5,349 bases of DNA from Lachnospiraceae bacterium (GCA_017652545.1 JAGCAV010000114.1:1-5349); one strand, 5' to 3'; shown: positions 1 through 5,349, numbered from the stretch's first letter. The notes: generated by a model from the sequence alone, not told the origin. Numbers and translations: made by a program.

Positions 1-157
1 ATCTTCCGAAAATGCCGGCCAGAAATTTAAACCCTGCCAGCACGAGGGTTCCTGCCATGGACCAGAATGAAACCCTCCGGACAACAGCCGTATAGGAACG
101 GTCATCCAGGGATTCCCCCTTTTCCACACCGGTATTGATATTCGTCATTGTCATCAT
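1..157 (-). CDS. Probable CDF cation efflux transporter, N-terminal part only
   Basis: The first 52 codons are present and the rest lies beyond the window's left edge. The product begins MMTMTN, has a short charged stretch to about residue 28 (ending VVRR), then a hydrophobic segment that continues to the edge and ends FKFLAGIFGR. A charged N-terminus followed by a first membrane helix with an 'FKxxAGxxG' ending is typical of cation diffusion facilitator proteins, which export Zn, Fe, Mn or related divalent ions by proton antiport. The conserved metal-site residues lie in later helices and are not in the window, so the substrate cannot be read. The ATG at 157 overlaps the mntP stop as ATGA, and AAAAGGA lies 8 nt upstream. 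In-frame ATGs at 154 and 148 are alternative starts. The overlap implies translational coupling to mntP. The family call rests on a short fragment, so it is moderate. Confidence 0.68.
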   Translation of the reverse strand, partial: MMTMTNINTGVEKGESLDDRSYTAVVRRVSFWSMAGTLVLAGFKFLAGIFGR

Positions 158-744
158 CTGATTATTCCTTTTACAAAGATCTCAATCCCGATCGCGATCA
201 GGATGCAGCCTCCCAGCACAGAGGCTTTCCATGAAAGCCGGGTACCTGCCTTCTTTCCGATCCCGAGCCCGGTAAAGCTGATCAGGAACGTAACGGCTGC
301 AATGATGAGGGCGGCGGCATTGGCCATCCATACATCATAGGACGCAATGGTGAATCCCACCGACAGCGCATCGATGGAGGTCGCGATTCCCTGGACGAGC
401 AGCAGCTTTCCGGAAAGCGGGCTGCGGATCCCCTCGCTTTGAGCCGCATTCTTCTCTCTCCACCCTTCCAGGACCATCCGGCCGCCGATATACAGCAGCA
501 GCCCCAGCGCGATCCAGGGGATGAAGTTTTCAAAAGCGGAAAACAGTTCCACAATCGTATGAACACAGATCCACCCGATCATGGGCATCGCATACTGAAA
601 GAACGCATACACACCGGCGATGCCGCACATGCGTCCTTTTCCCATGTCCGGCTCATGCAGGCCGTTTGCCATGGAGACGGAAAACGCATCCATGGCCAGG
701 CCGACGCCCAGAGCCGCACTGTTCATCAAGAATAAAAGGTTCAT
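154..744 (-). CDS. mntP: Manganese efflux pump MntP
   Basis: A 196-residue integral membrane protein of the MntP (YebN) family, which exports Mn(II) across the cytoplasmic membrane. It has the family's internal duplication: a first half with the motif AMDAFSVS (Asp19) and a second half with SIDALSVG (Asp125). These match the two essential aspartates of E. coli MntP. The GGRMVLEG motif (about residues 87-94) also matches, about six hydrophobic segments are visible, and the length is normal. The ATG at 744 is preceded by purine-rich sequence (GAAGAAGG directly before it, AAGGAAGG further up), so the ribosome site is present but its spacing is ambiguous. An in-frame ATG at 726 has no such site. 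The gene starts 21 nt after the fumC stop, so it is probably co-transcribed with fumC. That gap is too short for the Mn-sensing yybP-ykoY riboswitch that precedes mntP in many bacteria, so Mn control, if any, must come from elsewhere. Confidence 0.93.
   Translation of the reverse strand: MNLLFLMNSAALGVGLAMDAFSVSMANGLHEPDMGKGRMCGIAGVYAFFQYAMPMIGWICVHTIVELFSAFENFIPWIALGLLLYIGGRMVLEGWREKNAAQSEGIRSPLSGKLLLVQGIATSIDALSVGFTIASYDVWMANAAALIIAAVTFLISFTGLGIGKKAGTRLSWKASVLGGCILIAIGIEIFVKGIIR
166..172 (-). promoter_or_regulatory. Shine-Dalgarno site of the CDF gene
   Basis: AAAAGGA sits inside the last codons of mntP, 8 nt before the ATG at 157. It supports the 4-nt overlapping start rather than the internal ATG at 148. 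Confidence 0.7.
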
Positions 745-765
745 CCTTCTTCTGCTCTTCCTTCC

Positions 766-2142
766 TTATGCCATTTCCTCCGGATGAAACACGTTGTCAA
801 ACTCTTCCCCGGTAAGGAAACCGAGCCGTACGCAGGCTTCCTTCAGGGACAGATTCTCCTCAAATGCCAGATGTGCGGTCCTGGCCGCGTTTTCATATCC
901 GATATAGGGATTGAGCGCTGTCACCAGCATCAGGGAATTGTGGAGATTATGGTGCATCTTCTCCCGGTTCGCCCTGATCCCGACCGCGCAGTTGACCGTG
1001 AAGGAAACGATGGATTCAGCCAGCAGCCGCACGGACTGAAGGAAGTTGTATGCGATCACGGGCATAAAAACATTCAGTTCAAAATTGCCCTGGGATGCCG
1101 CCATGCCGACAGCCGTGTCATTTCCGATCACCTGGACAGCGACCATCGTCACCTGTTCGCACTGGGTCGGATTGACTTTCCCCGGCATGATCGATGAACC
1201 CGGCTCATTTTCGGGAATCAGGATCTCGCCCAGACCGTCCCTCGGGCCGGAGGCAAGCCAGCGCACATCGTTGGCGATCTTCATCATGTCGGCCGCCAGC
1301 GCCTTCACGGCGCCATGGGCAAAGACGATCTCATCCTTGCTTGTCAGCGCATGAAATTTGTTGGCCGCCGTGCGGAAAGGTCTTCCGGTCAGTTCTGCCG
1401 TCTTTAAAGCCACCATCCTGTCAAACCCTTCCGGGGCATTCAGGCCGGTGCCGACTGCCGTTCCACCCAGCGCAAGCTCCCTCAGCGGATCCAGTGCCAG
1501 ACGGATCATCTGTGCATCCCGTTCAAGAGAACTGCGCCATCCGCTGATCTCCTGGGAAAAACGGATCGGCACCGCATCCTGCAGATGCGTCCTTCCGGAT
1601 TTGACGATGCCCTCATTTTCCTTTTCCAGTCTTTTCAGCACCGCGATCAGGCCTTCCACTGCCGGCAGCAGCCTGTCCTCCAGCGACAGGACCGCTGATA
1701 TATGCATGGCCGTCGGAAAGGTGTCGTTTGAAGACTGGCTCATATTGATGTCATCATTGGGATGGCACAGTTTTTTACCTGCGATCTCATTCGCCCGGCC
1801 TGCGATCACCTCGTTGGCGTTCATGTTTGACTGGGTACCGGAACCGGTCTGCCAGACCACCAGCGGAAAATGCCCGTTCAGGGTTCCGCTGATCACCTCG
1901 TCGCAGGCCTGTGTGATCACAGCCAGCTTTTCTGCCGTCATCTTCTCCGGCCGGAGCGCATGGTTTGTCAGCGCAGCCGCTTTTTTCAAAATACCGAAAG
2001 CGTGAATGATCTCTCCCGGCATCGTTTCGATCCCGACACCGATCCTGAAATTCTCACAGCTTCGCTGCGTCTGCGCAGCCCAGTACCGGTCGGCGGGGAC
2101 CTTTACCTCCCCCATCGAATCATGTTCTGTCCTGTATTCCAT
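766..2142 (-). CDS. fumC: Class II fumarate hydratase FumC
   Basis: A 458-residue fumarase that reversibly hydrates fumarate to L-malate in the cytoplasm as a homotetramer without an iron-sulfur cluster. The conserved blocks of the fumarase/aspartase superfamily appear in order: TGSGTQSNMN at about 99-108, SSNDT at 137-141, GRTHLQDA at 183-190 (His186 matches the active-site histidine of E. coli FumC) and the signature GSSIMPGKVNP at 315-325, whose flexible loop carries the catalytic serine. 'MPGKVNPTQCE' fits fumarase better than aspartase, which usually has 'MPAKVNPV'. Length is close to E. coli FumC (467). The start at 2142 is chosen because GAGGAG lies 6 nt upstream and the family's N-terminus begins there. 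The frame is open to 2238, but that extension overlaps arsR and has no family similarity. The gene lies 92 nt after the repressor and 21 nt before mntP, an unusual metal-efflux setting for a central-carbon enzyme. Confidence 0.96.
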   Translation of the reverse strand: MEYRTEHDSMGEVKVPADRYWAAQTQRSCENFRIGVGIETMPGEIIHAFGILKKAAALTNHALRPEKMTAEKLAVITQACDEVISGTLNGHFPLVVWQTGSGTQSNMNANEVIAGRANEIAGKKLCHPNDDINMSQSSNDTFPTAMHISAVLSLEDRLLPAVEGLIAVLKRLEKENEGIVKSGRTHLQDAVPIRFSQEISGWRSSLERDAQMIRLALDPLRELALGGTAVGTGLNAPEGFDRMVALKTAELTGRPFRTAANKFHALTSKDEIVFAHGAVKALAADMMKIANDVRWLASGPRDGLGEILIPENEPGSSIMPGKVNPTQCEQVTMVAVQVIGNDTAVGMAASQGNFELNVFMPVIAYNFLQSVRLLAESIVSFTVNCAVGIRANREKMHHNLHNSLMLVTALNPYIGYENAARTAHLAFEENLSLKEACVRLGFLTGEEFDNVFHPEEMA

Positions 2143-2234
2143 ATCATTCTCCTCACAATCACACGGCGGCTGCCGCATCTTAAGCACCGCGGCTGTTCCC
2201 GGCTCTTCGCTCCGCGCATGCCGGAAGGTGCCGT
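2143..2234 (-). other. arsR-fumC intergenic spacer
   Basis: A 92-nt, mostly G+C-rich gap and the longest non-coding break inside the gene row after the operon promoter region. Apart from the fumC ribosome site I see no convincing -35/-10 pair and no stem followed by a T-run. The only weak promoter-like element is a TTAAGAT near 2180, without a credible -35 partner. If fumC has its own promoter it would most likely lie here or inside the end of arsR; otherwise fumC depends on read-through. Confidence 0.4.
2149..2154 (-). promoter_or_regulatory. Shine-Dalgarno site that sets the fumC start
   Basis: GAGGAG with a 6-nt spacer to the ATG at 2142. It decides the start against the upstream ATG at 2238, which would add 32 residues with no counterpart in class II fumarases and would overlap the arsR stop. 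Confidence 0.8.
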
Positions 2235-2546
2235 TCACTCCCGGACATGCTCAATTCCCGACAGCAGGATCGCCTGCACATGCTCATCGTCCAGGCTGTA
2301 ATAGATCTGTTTTCCTTCTCTGCGGCTCTTGACAAGACGGCTCGCCTTCAGCACCTTCAGCTGATGGGAAATGGCTGACTGCGTCATGTCCAGTTCATTC
2401 GCGAGATCTCCCACGCAGATCTCCCCCTTCATGAGGGCGTTCAGGATCCGGATCCTGGTCGCGTCCCCAAAGGTACTGAAGAAGCCGGCAAGCATTTCCG
2501 GTTCGTTCTCCCGCACCCATTCATGTCCCTGATGCTCCTGTCCCAT
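2235..2546 (-). CDS. ArsR/SmtB-family metal-sensing repressor, Zn-type
   Basis: A 103-residue winged-helix repressor that would bind DNA as a dimer and dissociate when it binds metal. The helix-turn-helix is clear (TQSAISHQLKVL, about 55-66), preceded by EICVGDLA, which matches the ELCVGDLA of SmtB, and followed by a wing ending GKQIYYSL. The alpha-5 metal site of SmtB/CzrA/ZiaR is complete as Asp87-x-His89 and His100-x2-Glu103. These ligands typically sense Zn(II) or Co(II). Only one cysteine (Cys44) is in the alpha-3 region, so a CadC-type CxC thiolate site is absent; His5 and His8 near the N-terminus could contribute. The chosen ATG at 2546 has GAGGG 4 nt upstream, which is short. An ATG at 2585, 9 nt after the ATPase stop, would add 13 residues including a cysteine and cannot be excluded. 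Its probable target is the palindrome at 4834-4863, giving negative autoregulation. Confidence 0.92.
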   Translation of the reverse strand: MGQEHQGHEWVRENEPEMLAGFFSTFGDATRIRILNALMKGEICVGDLANELDMTQSAISHQLKVLKASRLVKSRREGKQIYYSLDDEHVQAILLSGIEHVRE

Positions 2547-2594
2547 TTTTCCCTCACTTCCCGAATATCCGCATGCTCCCGGCATGGATCCCTG

Positions 2595-4517
2595 TTACAG
2601 CTTTTTCACAAAAAGCGCTCTGACCGCGTTCAGGACCGCCAGAATCATCACACCTACATCGGAGATGATCGCGACCCACATATTCGCGATACCGACAGCC
2701 CCGAGGATCAGGCAGAGGATCTTCACGCCCAGCGCAAAAACGATGTTCTGGTGTACGATCCCGATGCATTTCCTGGAGATCCGGATCGCCTTTGCGATCT
2801 TCATGGGATCATCATCCATCAGGACCACATCCGCCGCCTCGATGGCGGCATCGGATCCCATGGCACCCATGGCGATACCGATATCTGCCCTGGAAAGCAC
2901 AGGCGCGTCATTGATTCCGTCGCCCACAAAAGCCAGCTTCGTCTTCTTATCCTTCTCTTCGAGCAGCTTCTCCACCCAGACGACCTTGTCCGCCGGAAGC
3001 AGGCCTGCATGGAACTCCTCCAGACCGACCTTTGCCGCAACAGCCTCCGCCACCTTCTGTGTGTCACCGGTCAGCATGACCGTCCTGGTCACACCGGCCT
3101 CTTTCAGTGCCCGCATCGCCTGTTCTGCCGTCGGTTTCAGTTCATCCGCAATGACAATGTGTCCGGCATAAACACCGTCAACAGCCATATGTACAACTGT
3201 ACCTGCCTGATGGTCCGTCTCACACTCTTCACAGTCGCCGTAAGGAATGCCCAGGCTTTCCATCAGCTTTGTATTGCCGGCGGCTGTCATGACGCCGTCC
3301 ACCCTGCCGGTCACACCGTGGCCGCTGATCTCCTGTACATCTGTCACCCTGCCCTGATCAACGAACTTTCCGTAAGCTTTCTGCAGACTCAGGCTGATGG
3401 GATGTGAGGAGTGGCTCTCGATCAGGGCTGCGTACTCCAGCAGCTTTTCACTGTCGATCGGGCTGCGGTGAACAGCGGTCACCTCGAAATTCCCCCTCGT
3501 GATCGTTCCTGTCTTGTCAAATACAACGCACCTGACCGATGACATGGCCTCCAGAAAGTTTGAGCCCTTGATCAGGATACCGCTGCTGCTGGCGCCTCCC
3601 AGGCCCGCGAAGAAACTTAAGGGTACGCTGATGACGACCGCGCACGGGCAGCTGATGACAAGGAACGTGCAGGCTCTGTAAACCCACTCGGCAATCATCG
3701 GATCCCTGCCCATGACCCTCAGCACGATGGGCGGCAGCACGGCCAGCGCCAGTGCCGAAAAGCACACGATCGGCGTGTAGTATTTTGCAAACCTTGAGAT
3801 AAAGTTTTCCGATTTTGATTTCCTGGAGGCCGCGTTCTCCACCAGGTCCAGGATTCTGGAAGCCGTTGACTCGTCGAATTCGGTCGTGGTGCGCACTTTC
3901 AGGACGCCGCTCTCATTGATGCACCCGCTCAGCACCTCGCTGCCCTCAGACACGTTCCGGGGAACGCTCTCTCCGGTCAGCGCGGCCGTGTTCAGCGAAG
4001 ACTTTCCTTCCACGACGATCCCGTCCAGCGGGATCTTTTCTCCCGGCTGCACAACGATAACGGAACCGACTTCCACCTCATCCGGATCCACCCTGACCAG
4101 CTGCCCGTCCTCTTCGATATTGGCATAATCCGGCCGGATATCCATCAGGTCACTGATGTTTCTCCGGGATTTACCCACGGCATAGCTCTGGAACAGCTCA
4201 CCGACCTGGTAGAGGAGCATGACAGCCACTGCTTCCAGATAGTCGTCTTCGCCGCCGTTCACGGCATTGTAAATCCCGACTCCGATCGCGCCGATGGTGG
4301 CAACTGTCATCAGGAAGTTTTCGTCAAAGATCTGTCCGTTGCGGATTCCGTGCCAGGCCTTCCGGATGATGTCATAACCCACGATCAGATACGGGATCAT
4401 GTACAGCGCCAGTTTGATATACCATGCGGGGATTCGCCCGTCAAACAAAAGCAGCGCGGCCACGCAGACGATGGCCGCAATGATACGGATCAGGAGATTT
4501 TTCTGTTTCCTGTTCAT
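2595..4517 (-). CDS. P1B-2 type Zn/Cd/Pb-exporting ATPase lacking an HMA domain
   Basis: A 640-residue heavy-metal P-type ATPase (ZntA/CadA type) that uses ATP to pump soft divalent cations out of the cell. Motifs in order: actuator-loop TGES (181-184), membrane CPC (290-292), phosphorylated Asp334 in DKTGT, the HP pair of the nucleotide-binding domain (372-373), TGD (483-485) and GDGINDAP (532-539). In the last membrane helices Lys599 (GVKI) and Asp620 (IISDVG) match the conserved Lys and Asp that, with CPC, define the Zn/Cd/Pb class rather than the Cu class. The protein starts almost directly at its first membrane helix and has no N-terminal HMA domain; a separate HMA protein is encoded 56 nt upstream. 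The ATG at 4517 is chosen because GAAGGG lies 9 nt before it. An in-frame TTG at 4526 has no properly spaced site. The repressor gene follows directly. Confidence 0.95.
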   Translation of the reverse strand: MNRKQKNLLIRIIAAIVCVAALLLFDGRIPAWYIKLALYMIPYLIVGYDIIRKAWHGIRNGQIFDENFLMTVATIGAIGVGIYNAVNGGEDDYLEAVAVMLLYQVGELFQSYAVGKSRRNISDLMDIRPDYANIEEDGQLVRVDPDEVEVGSVIVVQPGEKIPLDGIVVEGKSSLNTAALTGESVPRNVSEGSEVLSGCINESGVLKVRTTTEFDESTASRILDLVENAASRKSKSENFISRFAKYYTPIVCFSALALAVLPPIVLRVMGRDPMIAEWVYRACTFLVISCPCAVVISVPLSFFAGLGGASSSGILIKGSNFLEAMSSVRCVVFDKTGTITRGNFEVTAVHRSPIDSEKLLEYAALIESHSSHPISLSLQKAYGKFVDQGRVTDVQEISGHGVTGRVDGVMTAAGNTKLMESLGIPYGDCEECETDHQAGTVVHMAVDGVYAGHIVIADELKPTAEQAMRALKEAGVTRTVMLTGDTQKVAEAVAAKVGLEEFHAGLLPADKVVWVEKLLEEKDKKTKLAFVGDGINDAPVLSRADIGIAMGAMGSDAAIEAADVVLMDDDPMKIAKAIRISRKCIGIVHQNIVFALGVKILCLILGAVGIANMWVAIISDVGVMILAVLNAVRALFVKKL

Positions 4518-4526
4518 CAGACTCAA

Positions 4527-4532
4527 CCCTTC
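4527..4532 (-). promoter_or_regulatory. Shine-Dalgarno site that sets the ATPase start
   Basis: GAAGGG with a 9-nt spacer to the ATG at 4517. It abuts the possible TTG start at 4526, which would leave no spacer, so the ATG is preferred. It lies at the downstream end of the heptamer repeat tract. Confidence 0.65.
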
Positions 4533-4572
4533 ACTCTCAACTCAACTCTCCACTCTCAACTCTCCACTCTCA
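4533..4572 (-). repeat. Tandem heptamer repeat between the HMA and ATPase genes
   Basis: On the plus strand the tract reads as ACTCTCA, a shortened ACTCA, then ACTCTCC, ACTCTCA, ACTCTCC, ACTCTCA. A 14-nt unit (TCAACTCTCCACTC) is repeated exactly at 4542-4555 and 4556-4569. In the transcript this is an almost pure purine tract with G and A plus single U residues, and it contains several GGAG and GAGAG strings that resemble ribosome-binding sequence. It fills nearly all of the 56 nt between the HMA stop codon and the ATPase ATG. Its role, if any, is unknown. Confidence 0.85.
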
Positions 4573-4573
4573 C

Positions 4574-4792
4574 TCAGATGTACACCTCGCACTCGTCCTC
4601 CACCTTCCTGCAATTGGCGCGGACATTGGGCATTACGACTGCCGGATCGGCCCCTTCTTCAAACTCCACCTTCATCTTCAGGGTCATGAAGCTGACGACT
4701 GCATCCTTTACGCCGTCCGTTTTCCTGGCTGCTTCCTGCATCTTTTCCGCACATGCCGCACAGTCCACATCAATCTTATATGTTTTCTTCAT
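4574..4792 (-). CDS. Stand-alone heavy-metal-associated (HMA) domain protein
   Basis: A 72-residue protein made of one HMA domain, the ferredoxin-like fold that binds a soft metal ion through two cysteines. The site is Asp10-Cys11-Ala-Ala-Cys14. The acidic residue before the first cysteine matches the DCxxC of ZntA/CadA N-terminal domains and argues for Zn, Cd or Pb rather than Cu(I), whose domains usually have MxCxxC. Two further cysteines, Cys61 and Cys68, sit near the C-terminus and could add ligands. AAGGAGG lies 7 nt before the ATG, the strongest ribosome site in the window. It is the first gene after the operator and precedes an ATPase that lacks this domain, so it probably acts as that pump's detached metal-binding domain or cytoplasmic metal carrier. 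It is out of frame with the ATPase, so it is not a simple read-through fusion. Confidence 0.9.
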   Translation of the reverse strand: MKKTYKIDVDCAACAEKMQEAARKTDGVKDAVVSFMTLKMKVEFEEGADPAVVMPNVRANCRKVEDECEVYI

Positions 4793-4799
4793 TTTCCGG

Positions 4800-4806
4800 C
4801 CTCCTT
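4800..4806 (-). promoter_or_regulatory. Shine-Dalgarno site of the HMA protein gene
   Basis: AAGGAGG, a full match to the anti-Shine-Dalgarno core, with a 7-nt spacer to the ATG at 4792. It confirms this small gene as real. Confidence 0.85.
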
Positions 4807-4833
4807 ACTTTATGGCTTGCTTATATTTACGTT

Positions 4834-4863
4834 TGAACATATGACTAATTGTTCATATGTTCA
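4834..4863 (-). promoter_or_regulatory. Probable ArsR/SmtB-type operator palindrome
   Basis: A 30-bp inverted repeat. Its arms are TGAACATATGA (4834-4844) and TCATATGTTCA (4853-4863), eleven bases that are exact reverse complements, around an 8-bp centre with an AATT core. Only two base pairs of the whole palindrome are mismatched. A long A+T-rich palindrome with TGAA...TTCA ends is the known kind of site for SmtB/CzrA/ZiaR repressors. It begins at the last base of the -10 box and covers the expected transcription start, so bound repressor would block initiation. The matching repressor is encoded as the third gene of the row. Confidence 0.85.
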
Positions 4864-4890
4864 TGATACCACTGTTTCCTGTTTTGTCAA
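4863..4890 (-). promoter_or_regulatory. Promoter of the metal-efflux operon
   Basis: A perfect -35 box TTGACA (4885-4890), a 16-nt spacer and a -10 box TATCAT (4863-4868, five of six consensus bases), reading on the minus strand. Transcription would start near 4856, inside the palindrome, and leave a leader of roughly 64 nt before the HMA protein ATG. The -35 box shares bases with the stop codon of the upstream helicase gene, so the promoter is wedged directly against that gene's end. The spacing suits a housekeeping sigma factor. Confidence 0.8.
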
Positions 4891-5349
4891 GACCCTGTTT
4901 TCTGTGATGCAAGCGCCGTCAGAAACCTGGACGGCTTCTGTTCCTTTCCGAAACGGTCCTGCACGAACATGATATACAGCCTGTCCTTCGCCCTGGTCAT
5001 CCCGACATACAGGAGTCTTCTTTCTTCCTCGATCTCGCTCTCAAGGGATGCCTTGCGGTAGGGCAGCATTCCCTCATTGACATCCGGCAGGAAGACCTGT
5101 CTGAATTCAAGTCCCTTCGCGCTGTGGAGCGTACAGAGCAGAAGCCGGTTCTCTTCCGGTCCGTTTCCGGATCCGGCCACGCGGCCGGCCTCTTTCCGTG
5201 CCTGTTTCTGCTCCTCCCGTTCCCTGTCTATGCCTGCGGACCATTCCCCAAACGTCTGATAATTGCCCGCGTCTTCCTGTACTTCTCCTGCGATCTCCAG
5301 AAGCTCATCCTCATCAAGTCCCCTCTCCCGGGCAAACGTCCTGATAAAA
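4887..5349 (-). CDS. UvrD/PcrA/Rep-like superfamily 1 DNA helicase, C-terminal part
   Basis: The last 153 codons plus a TGA stop; the gene continues past the right edge with no stop in frame. It contains two hallmark motifs of UvrD-type 3'-5' helicases: motif V (CTLHSAKGLEF, about fragment residues 72-82) and motif VI (EEERRLLYVGMTRAK, about 107-121), whose arginines contact ATP. Between them, PDVNEGMLPYRKA is typical of small Firmicute UvrD-like helicases. A charged stretch at about 41-56 precedes the 2A domain. The protein ends about 30 residues after motif VI, so it lacks the long C-terminal extension of PcrA and UvrD. It is therefore probably a paralogous helicase for repair or recombination, not PcrA itself. 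No terminator is visible after the stop, so read-through into the metal operon is possible. Confidence 0.88.
   Translation of the reverse strand, partial: FIRTFARERGLDEDELLEIAGEVQEDAGNYQTFGEWSAGIDREREEQKQARKEAGRVAGSGNGPEENRLLLCTLHSAKGLEFRQVFLPDVNEGMLPYRKASLESEIEEERRLLYVGMTRAKDRLYIMFVQDRFGKEQKPSRFLTALASQKTGS

Noticed and set aside
1358..2005. A 215-codon open frame on the plus strand opposite fumC
   Set aside because: It is a Ser/Pro/Ala-rich shadow of fumC with no motif and no good ribosome site.
2155..2234. Possible rho-independent terminator between arsR and fumC
   Set aside because: Several short G+C-rich inverted repeats exist, but none forms a plausible stem with a usable loop and none is followed by a T-run.
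2143..2238. A 32-residue N-terminal extension of FumC from the ATG at 2238
   Set aside because: It overlaps the end of arsR, shows no similarity to fumarases, and the ATG at 2142 has GAGGAG at ideal spacing and the family's normal N-terminus.
2523..3407. A 294-codon open frame on the plus strand opposite the ATPase
   Set aside because: Its composition is that of an antisense shadow (rich in His, Arg, Asp, Cys), it has no recognisable motif, and the opposite strand encodes a complete motif-rich ATPase.
4518..4526. TTG start of the ATPase at 4526
   Set aside because: The ribosome site GAAGGG directly abuts it, whereas the ATG at 4517 has a 9-nt spacer to the same site.
4533..4572. The heptamer tract as a CRISPR array
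   Set aside because: The units are 7 nt, contiguous and without spacers.
4574..4792. HMA protein as a copper chaperone (CopZ)
   Set aside because: The site is DCAAC rather than the MxCxxC usual for Cu(I), and it adjoins a P1B-2 ATPase with the Zn-class Lys and Asp in its last helices.
4834..4863. The palindrome as an RNA hairpin or the helicase terminator
   Set aside because: The expected transcription start falls inside the first arm, the arms are A+T-rich, and no T-run follows; its place directly after the -10 box fits an operator better.

Overview
The window reads as a fragment of a moderately G+C-rich Gram-positive chromosome, most likely an anaerobic Clostridia-type Bacillota. The reasons are the purine-rich Shine-Dalgarno sites before most genes, tight gene packing, and protein sequences that resemble Firmicute versions of their families. 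This assignment is an inference from style; there is no rRNA or other marker gene. All genes are on the minus strand, so transcription runs from high to low coordinates.

Layout in transcription order. (1) The C-terminal 153 codons of a UvrD/PcrA/Rep-like superfamily 1 helicase (4887-5349, cut by the window edge). (2) A promoter whose -35 box overlaps the helicase stop codon, followed at once by a 30-bp near-perfect palindrome (4834-4863) that looks like an ArsR/SmtB operator. (3) A stand-alone 72-residue heavy-metal-associated (HMA) protein with a DCxxC site (4574-4792). (4) A 47-nt spacer built mostly of tandem heptamers. (5) A P1B-2 type Zn/Cd/Pb-exporting ATPase without an HMA domain of its own (2595-4517). 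(6) An SmtB/CzrA-like ArsR repressor with an intact alpha-5 Zn-binding set (2235-2546). (7) Class II fumarase FumC (766-2142). (8) The Mn exporter MntP (154-744). (9) The first 52 codons of a probable cation diffusion facilitator (CDF) transporter (1-157, cut by the window edge), which overlaps mntP by 4 nt.

The simplest reading is a metal-efflux operon. The repressor made by the third gene would bind the palindrome over the transcription start and release it when Zn(II) or a similar ion accumulates. That would induce the HMA protein and the ATPase, and by read-through possibly fumC, mntP and the CDF gene. The unexpected member is fumC, an iron-sulfur-independent fumarase placed between Zn-type and Mn-type exporters. 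It may supply a metal-tolerant fumarase during metal stress, or it may simply be a neighbour. No terminator is visible between any two genes, and no RNA gene, CRISPR array, insertion sequence or attachment site was found. No intergenic gap reaches 100 nt.
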